Shown piece by piece: positions 29,759-39,267 of a stretch of 64,000 bases of DNA. The DNA is from Rhodocyclales bacterium (GTDB taxonomy: Bacteria > Pseudomonadota > Gammaproteobacteria > Burkholderiales > Rhodocyclaceae): positions 1 to 64,000 of the forward strand of contig JAPLQX010000031.1 of NCBI GenBank assembly GCA_026399435.1, written 5' to 3'. Each line of letters begins with the position of its first letter. Within the stretch, counting starts at the first letter, position 1. The position numbers were made by a program, and so were the translations under genes. Under the pieces are notes generated by a model. The model was not told where the DNA came from and did no database searches. It worked only from the letters and a program-made list of their open reading frames with translations.

Positions 29759-30142
29759 CTAGACGGCCCTGATCAAGCCACCGTAGGCGGCGACCTTTGG
29801 GTCGGCAGTGAGCAAGACAAGTGGTTCGACAATCGACTGTGCCACCAGCAATCTGTCGAATGGGTCCTTGTGGTCATTGAGAAGTGGCAAGCGGGCGACT
29901 TGCGCCGCGTGAGTGGCGACAATCGGCAGTTCAACGAAACCGCTGGCGACGATGGCGCGCGCCATTTCTTCCGGATCGGCCTTGATCTTGCCGATGGCCG
30001 ACTTGATTGCAATCTCCCAGATCGAGGCCGCCGAGACGAAGACTTCAGTCGCTTCGGAAATGGTGTTTCGTGCTTCCTTGCTCAAGCGCCGGCTGTCGGT
30101 TACGGCCCAGATGAAGACGTGAGTATCCAGCAATATCCTCAC
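29759..30142 (-). CDS. PIN-domain toxin (VapC type)
   Basis: 127-aa PIN-domain ribonuclease. Acidic active-site residues are visible in MRILLDTHVFIWAV, SIWEIAIKSAIGK, and DPFDRLLVAQSIVEPLVLLT. The start is a GTG one base after the antitoxin stop; longer frames run into the antitoxin gene. The partner antitoxin is of the Phd/YefM class. The catalytic residues look intact. The RNA target is unknown. Confidence 0.87.
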   Translation of the reverse strand: MRILLDTHVFIWAVTDSRRLSKEARNTISEATEVFVSAASIWEIAIKSAIGKIKADPEEMARAIVASGFVELPIVATHAAQVARLPLLNDHKDPFDRLLVAQSIVEPLVLLTADPKVAAYGGLIRAV

Positions 30143-30143
30143 G

Positions 30144-30380
30144 TCAACGGCCCTCGAACCCGGCCAGCACTTCGTCCGGCAACGGGGCATCGAAATCCGC
30201 CGCGACGCGAACCTTGCCCTTGAGAACACCGAAGCGTATCGCACGCTTTACAGGCTGAATGGCTGTCAGCCGCGCGACCTGCTTGCCGCCGCGCGCGATG
30301 ATGACGTCCTGGCCCGATTCGGCCAATTCGACGTATTTCGAAAACTGGGTTTTTGCTTCGTAGATATTGACTTGTTCCAT
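30144..30380 (-). CDS. Phd/YefM-family antitoxin
   Basis: 78-aa antitoxin: an N-terminal dimerisation and DNA-binding part (VNIYEAKTQFSKYVELAESGQDVIIARGGKQVARL) matches the Phd/YefM family, followed by a toxin-neutralising tail. AAGGAG lies 6 bp before the ATG. The upstream region carries a TTGACA (minus strand, 30437-30432) and overlapping AGTCTAGTCT direct/inverted repeats that probably serve autoregulation. It ends one base before the PIN toxin starts. Confidence 0.88.
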   Translation of the reverse strand: MEQVNIYEAKTQFSKYVELAESGQDVIIARGGKQVARLTAIQPVKRAIRFGVLKGKVRVAADFDAPLPDEVLAGFEGR

Positions 30381-30455
30381 GTCCTGCTCCTTGCCACTTG
30401 ACCAGATCTAGTCTAGTCTTGTCTTGGTTTATGTCAAGCGCCTGTTTCGGTACAG

Positions 30456-30989
30456 CTAGGCCGGCAACTCGATCCATTTCGGCGCGATCCCGCGCGCGGT
30501 GAGCCAGTCGGCCAGGGCGTAGCCCGTGCCGGCGGGCCAGCACTTCAGGTCTTCGGGACGGAACAATCTGTATTCGGCGAGTTCCGGAGACAGCACGATC
30601 TCGCCGCTGGCGACCACGTGGTAGGCGATGATGATCTGGTTCATGCGCTGGAAGTCATACACGCCGACCAGGCTGGGCGCATCGACGCGCAAACCGGTTT
30701 CTTCGAGGACCTCGCGGGCGATTCCCTCGTGCGGCGTTTCGCCGGCTTCCATGAAACCGGTGATCAGGGCGAACATGCGGCCCTGCCATGCCGCGTTGCG
30801 CGCCAGCAGCACCCGCCCATCGCGGTCCGCCATCTCGATGATCGCAGCGAGCACCGGCGTCGGATTGTTCCAGTGGGTCCAGTCGCAGGCCGGGCAGCGC
30901 AGCCGGACCTTCGGGCCGCCGTCTTCCATCGCGGAAAGAAGCTGCAGGGGCGCTGCACAATTGGGGCAGAAGTTGAATTGGTGATCCAT
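30456..30989 (-). CDS. NUDIX hydrolase with N-terminal zinc ribbon
   Basis: 177-aa hydrolase. A zinc ribbon (CPNCAAPL...CPACDW, about residues 8-37) precedes a complete Nudix box with the G-x5-E-x7-REVLEETG pattern (TGFMEAGETP ... REVLEETGL). The layout resembles NudC-type NADH pyrophosphatases, but the SQPWPFP motif diagnostic of NudC is absent, so the substrate stays open. The start ATG at 30989 directly precedes the ribbon; the frame is open further upstream through hemF in another frame. Confidence 0.85.
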   Translation of the reverse strand: MDHQFNFCPNCAAPLQLLSAMEDGGPKVRLRCPACDWTHWNNPTPVLAAIIEMADRDGRVLLARNAAWQGRMFALITGFMEAGETPHEGIAREVLEETGLRVDAPSLVGVYDFQRMNQIIIAYHVVASGEIVLSPELAEYRLFRPEDLKCWPAGTGYALADWLTARGIAPKWIELPA

Positions 30990-31048
30990 GTAATGCCTCG
31001 GACAGGGAGTCGCCGGAAAGTCGGAGCTGGCGGTACGGCGCTCGCCGC

Positions 31049-31963
31049 CTATAGCCAATCGCGCGGCGGCAGGAAGTCCGTGTAGAGCTTGGCTTCGTCT
31101 GTGCCTGCCTCGGGCTGCCAGTCGTAGCGCCATTTGACGATGGGCGGCAGCGACATCAGGATGGATTCGGTGCGGCCGCCTGATTGCAGGCCGAACAGCG
31201 TGCCGCGATCCCAGACCAGGTTGAATTCGACGTAGCGTCCGCGCCGGTAGGCTTGGAAATCCCGCTCGCGTTCGCCGTAGGGCAGGTCGCCGCGGCGTTC
31301 GATGACGGGCAGATAGGCGGCGGTGAAATGGTCGCCGACGCTCTGTGTCAGCGCCTGGCAGCGCTGAAACGGAGTTTCGCCACCCTCGCCGCCCTCGTTG
31401 AGGTCGTCGAAGAAAATGCCACCGATGCCGCGGGCCTCGTTGCGGTGCTTGAGAAAAAAGTACTCGTCGCACCATTTCTTGTAGCGCGAGTGCACCTCGG
31501 GGCCGAAGGGCGCCAGGGCGTCATTGCAGGTCTGGTGGAAGTGCCGGGCGTCATCCTCGAAGCCATAATAGGGAGTCAGATCCATGCCGCCGCCGAACCA
31601 CCACACCGGTTCCTCGCCTTCCTTCTCGGCGACGAAGAAGCGCACGTTCATGTGCGAGGTCGGGCAGAAGGGGTTGCGCGGGTGCAGTACCAGCGAGACG
31701 CCCATGGCTTCCCAGCGGCGACCCTCCAGTTCGGGACGATGCGCGGTTGCCGAGCCGGGCATCCGGGCGCCCTTGACGTGCGAGAAATTGACGCCGCCGC
31801 GTTCGAAAACCCGGCCTTCTTCGATCAGGCGGGAAATGCCGCCGCCGCCCTGGGGCCGGTCCCAGGCGTCGCGTAAAAAAGGCGCGCCTTCAAGGACTTC
31901 GAGTTCGCCGACGATGCGCTGCTGCAGACCGGTGAAATAGTCTCGAATCGACGCAATGTTCAT
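31049..31963 (-). CDS. hemF: Coproporphyrinogen-III oxidase, oxygen-dependent
   Basis: 304-aa enzyme that oxidatively decarboxylates coproporphyrinogen III using O2. Family blocks: [54 protein letters not shown], and [25 protein letters not shown] (split here only by listing). The ATG overlaps the purE stop (ATGA). The length matches HemF. Its presence shows that haem can be made aerobically; the anaerobic counterpart (hemN) is not in the window. Confidence 0.96.
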   Translation of the reverse strand: MNIASIRDYFTGLQQRIVGELEVLEGAPFLRDAWDRPQGGGGISRLIEEGRVFERGGVNFSHVKGARMPGSATAHRPELEGRRWEAMGVSLVLHPRNPFCPTSHMNVRFFVAEKEGEEPVWWFGGGMDLTPYYGFEDDARHFHQTCNDALAPFGPEVHSRYKKWCDEYFFLKHRNEARGIGGIFFDDLNEGGEGGETPFQRCQALTQSVGDHFTAAYLPVIERRGDLPYGERERDFQAYRRGRYVEFNLVWDRGTLFGLQSGGRTESILMSLPPIVKWRYDWQPEAGTDEAKLYTDFLPPRDWL

Positions 31964-32459
31964 CAGATCTCTGGGAGCTTCATCGCCAGCACCGTGTCGC
32001 TCTGGCGGCTGCGGAAATCGTTGAGCTTCTGCGCCAGTTCGCGGCCGAAATCGTCGTTGGCCGTGGCGATGATGGCGATCGCGGTGAGCGCCGCGTTGGC
32101 GGCGCCGGCTTCGCCGATGGCGAAGGTCGCGACGGGGATGCCTTTCGGCATCTGCACGATGGACAGCAGGGAATCGAGGCCGTTGAGGTGCTTCGACGGC
32201 ACCGGCACGCCGAGCACCGGGACGATGGTCTTCGCCGCCAGCATGCCGGGCAGATGCGCTGCGCCACCGGCGCCGGCGATGATCGCGCGCAGGTCGCGTT
32301 CCTGGGCCACGGCGGCGTAGTCGAACAGCAGGTCGGGCGTGCGGTGGGCGGAGACGACGCGCGCCTCGTAAGGCACGCCGAATTCCTTCAGCATCTGCGC
32401 CGCTGCCTGCATCACGGGCCAGTCCGAATCCGAGCCCATCACAATTCCGACCAGAGGTT

Positions 32460-32463
<4 letters not shown>
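31963..32463 (-). CDS. purE: N5-carboxyaminoimidazole ribonucleotide mutase
   Basis: 166-aa class I PurE of purine synthesis. Signature motifs are [13 protein letters not shown] (substrate-binding GSxSD), [11 protein letters not shown] (catalytic His) and [15 protein letters not shown]. The ATG at 32463 overlaps the folD stop (ATGA) and is preferred over a GTG nine bases upstream. It overlaps hemF by 1 bp at the stop. purK is not seen nearby. Confidence 0.96.
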
Positions 32464-33311
<848 letters not shown>

Positions 33312-33353
33312 GTCGTGTTCCGCGTTGTTGTTTCGGATTCGTCGGGGATGTCG

Positions 33354-33995
33354 TCAGGCGTGTGCGGGCGCCGGGTTGCTCGAATTCGCGCCGAGTTGTT
33401 TGGCCACCGCCTCGCGACCCGCAGCGAAGGCCTGGCGATTCGCCTCTACCACCTGCTCGCCCTTGCGCGCGAAGCGCTTGACGATGCAGGCCAGCAGCAC
33501 GTCCGGCGAGAAAGGCAGGTAGTCGGCGATGGCGCCCAACATGACGGTATTGCCGAGCCGGATCTCGCCCAGATCGCGCGCGATCGACATGGCATCGAAG
33601 GAGACCACGCGGCGGCCGGCGGCGCGCATCTGGCCGGTCGGATCTTCCGGGTAATCGAACAGGCCGAGCTCGACCACGGGCGGCACCAGCTTGGCGTTGT
33701 TCACCAGCGCAAGGCCGTCGGGTCGCAGATAGTGCGACCAGCGCAGCGCTTCGGCGCCCTCGAAGCCGAGCAGCACCTGCACAGTTCCCGGCTCGATCTG
33801 CGGAGAGAGCACCTTGCGACCGAAGCGCAGATGCGAAGTGACCACGCCGCCGCGCTGGGCCATGCCGGCCACTTCGGTTTTCTTGACGTCGTGCCCTTCG
33901 GCGATGGCGGCTTCGGCGAGAATTTCGGTGGCCGTCATGACGCCTTGGCCGCCGATGCCGCAGACGAGGATGTTGGTGATGTCGTTCTGGCTCAT
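33354..33995 (-). CDS. iorB: Indolepyruvate ferredoxin oxidoreductase, beta subunit
   Basis: 213-aa gamma-domain subunit of the 2-oxoacid:ferredoxin oxidoreductase family. The N-terminus ILVCGIGGQGVMTATEILA is the CoA/nucleotide-binding signature; VKKTEVAGMAQRGGVVTSHLRF follows. The ATG overlaps the iorA stop (ATGA). With IorA it converts arylpyruvates (from Trp, Phe, Tyr) to aryl-acyl-CoA with reduction of ferredoxin. Confidence 0.93.
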   Translation of the reverse strand: MSQNDITNILVCGIGGQGVMTATEILAEAAIAEGHDVKKTEVAGMAQRGGVVTSHLRFGRKVLSPQIEPGTVQVLLGFEGAEALRWSHYLRPDGLALVNNAKLVPPVVELGLFDYPEDPTGQMRAAGRRVVSFDAMSIARDLGEIRLGNTVMLGAIADYLPFSPDVLLACIVKRFARKGEQVVEANRQAFAAGREAVAKQLGANSSNPAPAHA

Positions 33996-35884
33996 GTCTT
34001 GACGATATGGATCGGGATGTCGCGCCGCGGCACGTGCTGGATCGCGTCCGGCGCGCAGGGCTGGACGCACAGTCCGCAACCGGTGCAGGCCTGGTTGTCG
34101 ATATTGACGAAGGCCAGTTCGACTTCCTTGCCGGAGGGCTTGATCACTTTCTCGCGGTGCGTGACGTGGATCGCCGGGCAGCCGACCTCGATGCAGTTGC
34201 CGCAGCCGGTGCACTTGTCTTCCTCGACCAGGTAGGGGCGGAAGGGCTTGAAGTCGTCGATCAGCACGCAGGGCCGACGGGCGATGATCACCGAGGGACC
34301 GTCGATCTTGATTTCGTCGCGGATGGTCTTGAATAGCACGGGCAGTTCGTAAGGGTCCACCACCTTGATGCGTTCGTTGGCGACGCCGAGCGCCTCGACC
34401 ACCTTGGCCAGATCGACGCGCGGCGCTTCGTTACCGTGGATGTCGCGGCCCGAAGCCGGCGTCGCCTGGCCGCCGGTCATGCCGGTGGTGTTGTTGTCGA
34501 GCAGCAGGACGGTGACGTTGCCCTTGTTGTAGGTGATGTCGAGCAGGCCCTGCATGCCCATGTGCATGAAGGTCGAATCGCCGATTACGGCGATGATCCG
34601 CTTGTTCTTGTCGACCGCGCCGCGACCCTTGTCGATGCCCAGCGCAACGCCCATCGTGGCGCCCATGCAGATTGTCGTGTCCAGCGCATTCCACGGATGG
34701 CCCGCGCCGAGGGTGTAGCAGCCGATATCGCCGGAGACGATGATGTTCTTGATCTGCGACAGCGTGTAGTAGATGCCCATGTGCGGGCACGACGCGCACA
34801 GCGTCGGCGGCCGCGGGAAGATTTTGACCGGTGCCGCGGCAGGCGCCGGCGGCGGCACTTCCTTGCCGAGCAGGCGATCCACCGCAGGGATCAGCACCTG
34901 CGGCGACAACTCGCCCATCCGCGGCAGCATATCCTTGCCGTGGCAGGCGATGCCCGCAGCCTTGATTTCCGTTTCGAGCAGCTGCTCGGTTTCCTCGACC
35001 ACCAGCAACTGGTCGCACATCTCCGCCAGCGCGCGCATCTTTTCCGGTGGCCAGGGGTAGGAAAAGCCCAGCTTCAGCACCGGCGCATCCGGAAAGGCTT
35101 CCTTGACATGCATGTAGGCAGGGCCGGAGGCGACGAAGCCGACGCTGCGGTCGCTGCCCGGCTCCAGCACGTTGAGCGACGATGCTTCCGACACGCCGCG
35201 CAGGGTCTCGTCGCGCCGGAACAGGCTGGGGATGCGGGTCTTGGCGTGGGCCGGAACCATCACCCAGCGCTCGGGATTCTTGACGAAGCCGGCGGGTTCG
35301 TGCGCCACGCGCTCGCCGACGACGACCAGACCCTTGACGTGGCAGATGCGCGTGGTGAGGCGCAGCAGTACCGGGGTTTCATATTGCTCGGAGAGGCCGA
35401 AGGCAAACTTCGTCATCTCGTAGGCTTCCTGCGAGTCCGCCGGCTCGAGCACCGGGATGTGCGCGAAGCGGCCCCAGAAGCGCGAATCCTGTTCGTTCTG
35501 CGACGAGGACATGCCGACGTCGTCGGCCACCGCAACCACCAGGCCGCCATAGGCGCCGGTGATGGTCATGGTCATCAGGCAATCGCTGGCGACATTGAGG
35601 CCGACGTGCTTCATGGCGCAAAAAGCCCGGGCGCCGGTCATCGAAGCGCCGAGCGCGACCTCCATCGAAACCTTCTCATTGACCGACCATTCGGCGTGGA
35701 GATCGGGATAGCGCGCCAGCGACTCGATGATTTCCGTCGCGGGGGTGCCGGGATAGGCGGCGGCGACGCGCACGCCGGATTCCCATACGGCGCGGGCAAC
35801 GGCTTCGTTGCCGGACAGCAGAAGCCGGCTGGTGGAAGGTGGGGGTGCCAACGGGTTTGACAACTGAGGCATGACGGCGGCCAT
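33992..35884 (-). CDS. iorA: Indolepyruvate ferredoxin oxidoreductase, alpha subunit
   Basis: 630-aa TPP-dependent catalytic subunit. The N-terminal pyrimidine-binding domain starts LLLSGNEAVARAVWESGVRVAAAYPGTP (read in two parts: SGNEAVARA and AYPGTPATEI). The TPP-binding domain has GDIGCYTLGAGHPWN and GDSTFMHMGMQGLLD...NNTTGMTGGQ. Two [4Fe-4S] ferredoxin motifs end the protein (CTGCGNCIEVGCP and CTGCGLCVQPCAP). The ATG at 35884 is preceded by GAGAG; further in-frame Mets exist upstream and four codons downstream. It heads a minus-strand series running to hemF. Confidence 0.94.
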   Translation of the reverse strand: MAAVMPQLSNPLAPPPSTSRLLLSGNEAVARAVWESGVRVAAAYPGTPATEIIESLARYPDLHAEWSVNEKVSMEVALGASMTGARAFCAMKHVGLNVASDCLMTMTITGAYGGLVVAVADDVGMSSSQNEQDSRFWGRFAHIPVLEPADSQEAYEMTKFAFGLSEQYETPVLLRLTTRICHVKGLVVVGERVAHEPAGFVKNPERWVMVPAHAKTRIPSLFRRDETLRGVSEASSLNVLEPGSDRSVGFVASGPAYMHVKEAFPDAPVLKLGFSYPWPPEKMRALAEMCDQLLVVEETEQLLETEIKAAGIACHGKDMLPRMGELSPQVLIPAVDRLLGKEVPPPAPAAAPVKIFPRPPTLCASCPHMGIYYTLSQIKNIIVSGDIGCYTLGAGHPWNALDTTICMGATMGVALGIDKGRGAVDKNKRIIAVIGDSTFMHMGMQGLLDITYNKGNVTVLLLDNNTTGMTGGQATPASGRDIHGNEAPRVDLAKVVEALGVANERIKVVDPYELPVLFKTIRDEIKIDGPSVIIARRPCVLIDDFKPFRPYLVEEDKCTGCGNCIEVGCPAIHVTHREKVIKPSGKEVELAFVNIDNQACTGCGLCVQPCAPDAIQHVPRRDIPIHIVKT

Positions 35885-36158
35885 GGTGCGCTCTCGGATA
35901 AGGGAAAAAATAAACCTGCGCCGGGAGTTCCCATCCACGCAGGTCATCGTCAATCGAATCCACTCGAATTATCCGGATTTGAGACCCCTGCGTCCAGTAT
36001 GGGTTCCAGGTCTGTCCGGCCTCACGGAGCACCAAAGGCGAGCGATAAGTCTTTGCGAGGCCCGCCGCAGAAGCCTTTATGAGCGTGCCGGATTTCTGCC
36101 TTATAATCCGACAAAAATAGTCAAGTAATATCCCCGAACCCCAATAGAGAGAACGAAA

Positions 36159-36488
36159 ATGATCAACGTAAATGGACGCGAAATTGAAACCGACGCCGAG
36201 GGCTACCTCGCCTCGCTGGACGACTGGAGCGAAGACGTCGCGAAGGCCCTCGCCGAGCGCGACCAGCTTGCCCTTGCCGACGAGCACTGGCAGGTGGTGC
36301 GCTGGATTCGCGACTACTACGCGGAAAACGGCACCGCGCCGAATCTGCGTGTCATGTCGAAACTGATCGGCGGCTCGCTCGGCGATCAGTTCGGCGACAA
36401 GAAATACCTCTTTGACCTGTTCCCCTACGGCCCCGCCAAGCAGGCGGCGCGTTACGCGGGAATGCCCAAGCCTACCGGTTGCGTATAG
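36159..36488 (+). CDS. tusE: TusE/DsrC-family sulfur relay protein, single C-terminal Cys
   Basis: 109-aa member of the TusE/DsrC/DsvC family. Family blocks: GYLASLDDWSEDVAKALAE, HWQVVRWIRDYYAE and FDLFPYGPAKQAARYAGMPK. The penultimate cysteine of the flexible tail (KPTGCV) is present. The second cysteine found about ten residues earlier in true DsrC is replaced (KQAARYAG), as in TusE. This favours a persulfide-carrier role, for example in tRNA thiolation, rather than dissimilatory sulfur metabolism. GAGAG precedes the ATG and a TATAAT (36102-36107) lies upstream. Confidence 0.88.
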   Translation: MINVNGREIETDAEGYLASLDDWSEDVAKALAERDQLALADEHWQVVRWIRDYYAENGTAPNLRVMSKLIGGSLGDQFGDKKYLFDLFPYGPAKQAARYAGMPKPTGCV

Positions 36489-36810
36489 GGGGCAATCGCA
36501 TCAAGGAAGCTCCCTCCCCTTCAAGGGGAGGGCGGGGTGGCGCGCAGCGGTCGGGTCGAGCAGCCACGGAGAAGCTCCCTCCCCTTCAAGGGGAGGGCTG
36601 GGGTGGGGATGGGGCCAAACAGCCAACAAGCCACGCCTTTGCACTCCATCCCCCTCCCTGCCTCCCCCTTGAAGGGGGAGGAGAAAACGAACACGACACC
36701 TGATTTTCCCCAACCGCAATTGGCGGCATAATCCCGCTTGCCCGGAACACGAATAAGAACGGGCCCCATCAACGCGGACGGACCGGTTGGTATCGAACCG
36801 GCGTGGACAG
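36489..36810. other. Repeat-rich spacer between tusE and the Lon-like gene
   Basis: 322 bp without a gene. Two near-identical palindromic units lie at 36505-36540 and 36571-36608 (core CTCCCTCCCCTTCAAGGGGA), and a related inverted unit, CCTCCCCCTTGAAGGGGGAG, at 36661-36680. The remainder is unremarkable. The only candidate -10 for the downstream gene is weak. Confidence 0.6.
36505..36681. repeat. Three palindromic CTCCC/GGGAG repeat units
   Basis: Units one and two share GAAGCTCCCTCCCCTTCAAG followed by GGGAGGGC(T)GGGGTGG and are 65-66 bp apart; unit three is in the opposite sense with one extra C/G pair. Each can form a hairpin with a 9-10 bp stem. The absence of T-runs argues against simple terminators; REP-like dispersed elements of this type are common in betaproteobacteria. 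Confidence 0.82.
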
Positions 36811-39267
36811 ATGACCAGCGACAGCAATCCGGGCCCACTAGCCTTGACCGATCTCAAACCCGTCGATGCGCGGGCGCTGTATCGCCGCTGCGATCCCGCG
36901 CTGCTGGATTTCGAAACTTCCGACCAGTTGCCGCCGCTGGCAGAAATTTTCGGCCAGGCGCGCGCGGTGGAAGCCGTGCGTTTTGCCATCGACATCGATC
37001 GTCCCGGCTACAACCTGTTCGTCCTCGGCGAACCGGGCAGCAGCCGTCACGACGATGTGCGCGAACTGCTGGCGGCAAAGGCGGCCAGCCTGCCGGCGCC
37101 CGACGACTACTGCTACGTCAACAATTTCGCCGATAACCAGTCGCCGCGCGTCCTGACGCTGCCGCCTGGGCGCGGTGCCGATCTGCGGCGCGACATGCAG
37201 CGGCTGATCGAGGAACTTGAGCCCGCCATCTCGGCGGCCTTCGACAGCGAGGACTTTCGTTCCCATGCCGAGGCGATCCAGAACGAATTCAAGGAACGTG
37301 AAGCCGGCGCCCTGAACCATCTCGGCGACGAATCCAGGCAGCAAGGCATCGCACTGATACGCACGCCGCAAGGCTTCGCCTTTGCGCCGCTCGCCGGCGA
37401 GGAACCGATGAGCCCGGATATATTTGCCGCGCTGGCCGACGAGGAGAAGCAGCGTCTGGGCCACGTGATGGAGGAGTTCGGCGAACGCCTGCAAAAGCTC
37501 ATGCACCAGTTCCCGCGCTGGCGGCGGGAAATGCAGGGGCGGCTCAAGCAGCTCGGCCGCGACACCATGAGCCTGGCCATCGGCCACCTGATCGACGAGC
37601 TGAAAGAGCGCTACGCCGGGCTGGTGAACGTGCTGAGCTTTCTCGATGAGGTACTGGCCGACATCGTCGAGTACGGCGAAAGCCTGCGCGAACAGCACGG
37701 GGACAGCGAGGGCTTCGAGCTGACCGGCGACGGCCTTTCGGTGCAGCGCTACCAGGCCAATCTGCTGGTCGATCACGGCGGCAGCAAATCGGCCCCGATC
37801 ATCAGCGAGGACAATCCGACCTTTCCCAATCTGCTGGGCCGGGTCGATCACCTTGCCCACATGGGCACCCTGGTCACCAATTTCACCCTGATCAAGGCGG
37901 GCGCCCTGCATCGTGCCAACAGCGGCTTCCTGATGCTCGATGCGGACAAGCTGCTGCGTCAGCCCTACGCCTGGGATGCCCTCAAGCGCACCCTCAAGGC
38001 CGGGGAAATCCGTATCGAATCGCTCGAGCGAACACTGGGTTTCGGCAGCGGCCTGCCCCTGGTGCCGGAGCCGATCGCGCTGTCGTGCAAGGTCGTGCTG
38101 TTCGGCGAGCCGATGCTTTACTACCTGCTGAAAGAATACGATCCGGAATTCAGCGAGCTGTTCCGCGTCGCCGCCGATTTCGAAACCGACGTCGAGCGCA
38201 GCGACGACAACACGCGACGCTTTGCCCGCAGAATTGCCGACCTGTGCCGTCGCGACGGCTTGCGCCCCTTCGAGCGCGCCGCCGTGGCGCGCGTGATCGA
38301 GCAGTCGGCGCGCTTCGTCGGCGATGCGCAACGGCTATCGACCAACACGCAGCACATCGTCAATCTGCTGCACGAGGCGGAGCATTGTGCCGTCCGCGCC
38401 GGTCGCGCCACGGTCGGTCCCGATGATGTCGAAGCGGCGCTGGCGACCCAGGTCCGGCGCCACGATCGCTTGCGCGACCACTATCAGCAGGCGATCCTGC
38501 AAAACACCTTGCTGATCACCTCGAGCGGCGGCCATGTCGGCCAGATCAACGGCTTGGCCGTGATCGATCTCGGCGATTTCCGCTTTGCCCATCCGGTGCG
38601 CATCACCGCCACGGTGAGGGTGGGCGAAGGCGACGTCATCGACATCGAGCGCGAAACGGAAATGGGCGGTCCGATCCATTCCAAGGGTGTGATGATCTTG
38701 TCGTCATTTCTCGCCACGCGCTATTCCAGCCAGGTGCCGCTGTCGCTCTCGGCGAGCCTGGTGTTCGAGCAGTCCTACGGCCCGGTCGAAGGCGACAGCG
38801 CCTCCCTGGCCGAGCTCTGTGCCCTGCTTTCGGCATTGTCCGGGGCGCCGATCGACCAGTCGCTGGCGATCACCGGTTCGGTCAACCAGTTCGGCATGGT
38901 CCAGGCCATCGGCGGGGTCAATGAAAAAATCGAAGGCTTCTTCGACATCTGCCGCCTGCGCGGGCTCACCGGTCATCAGGGCGTGCTGATTCCCGAAGCC
39001 AACCTGAAGAACCTGATGCTGCGCCAGGATGTGGTGGCCGCCGTCGCGGAAGGAAAGTTTCGCATCCATGCCGTGGCCAGCGTCGAGCAGGCCATCGAAC
39101 TCCTCACCGGCATTGCAGCCGGCGAACCGAATGATGATGGCGTCGTGCCGGAGGGCAGCATCAATTATCTGGTCGCGACACGGATGATGGAGATGTCGCA
39201 AGTGCGGCAGTCATTCGCCGGCGGCGGCAAGCGCAAGCGCCGGGCCAGGGCCGAGCCCCGCAGCTAG
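36811..39267 (+). CDS. Lon-like ATP-dependent protease (LonH/YcbZ type, AAA_32)
   Basis: 818-aa protein with an atypical AAA-like N-terminal half and a C-terminal Lon protease domain (about 590-790). The proteolytic Ser lies in GDSASLAELCALLSAL and the Lys in GGVNEKIEGFFDIC, so the Ser-Lys dyad is intact. In the position of Walker A it has GEPGSSRHDD, without the usual Lys-Thr, as in other non-canonical Lon homologues. The ATG at 36811 is chosen; a GTG-like start 24 bp upstream also exists. The stop codon overlaps that of the convergent dehydrogenase gene. Confidence 0.88.
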   Translation: MTSDSNPGPLALTDLKPVDARALYRRCDPALLDFETSDQLPPLAEIFGQARAVEAVRFAIDIDRPGYNLFVLGEPGSSRHDDVRELLAAKAASLPAPDDYCYVNNFADNQSPRVLTLPPGRGADLRRDMQRLIEELEPAISAAFDSEDFRSHAEAIQNEFKEREAGALNHLGDESRQQGIALIRTPQGFAFAPLAGEEPMSPDIFAALADEEKQRLGHVMEEFGERLQKLMHQFPRWRREMQGRLKQLGRDTMSLAIGHLIDELKERYAGLVNVLSFLDEVLADIVEYGESLREQHGDSEGFELTGDGLSVQRYQANLLVDHGGSKSAPIISEDNPTFPNLLGRVDHLAHMGTLVTNFTLIKAGALHRANSGFLMLDADKLLRQPYAWDALKRTLKAGEIRIESLERTLGFGSGLPLVPEPIALSCKVVLFGEPMLYYLLKEYDPEFSELFRVAADFETDVERSDDNTRRFARRIADLCRRDGLRPFERAAVARVIEQSARFVGDAQRLSTNTQHIVNLLHEAEHCAVRAGRATVGPDDVEAALATQVRRHDRLRDHYQQAILQNTLLITSSGGHVGQINGLAVIDLGDFRFAHPVRITATVRVGEGDVIDIERETEMGGPIHSKGVMILSSFLATRYSSQVPLSLSASLVFEQSYGPVEGDSASLAELCALLSALSGAPIDQSLAITGSVNQFGMVQAIGGVNEKIEGFFDICRLRGLTGHQGVLIPEANLKNLMLRQDVVAAVAEGKFRIHAVASVEQAIELLTGIAAGEPNDDGVVPEGSINYLVATRMMEMSQVRQSFAGGGKRKRRARAEPRS

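Noticed and set aside
34436-35860. Long plus-strand frame opposite iorA
   Set aside because: Shadow of the conserved iorA coding sequence; Arg/His-rich with no family features.
36505-36681. Spaced palindromes as a possible CRISPR
   Set aside because: Only three units, one inverted, with unequal spacing and no cas genes.
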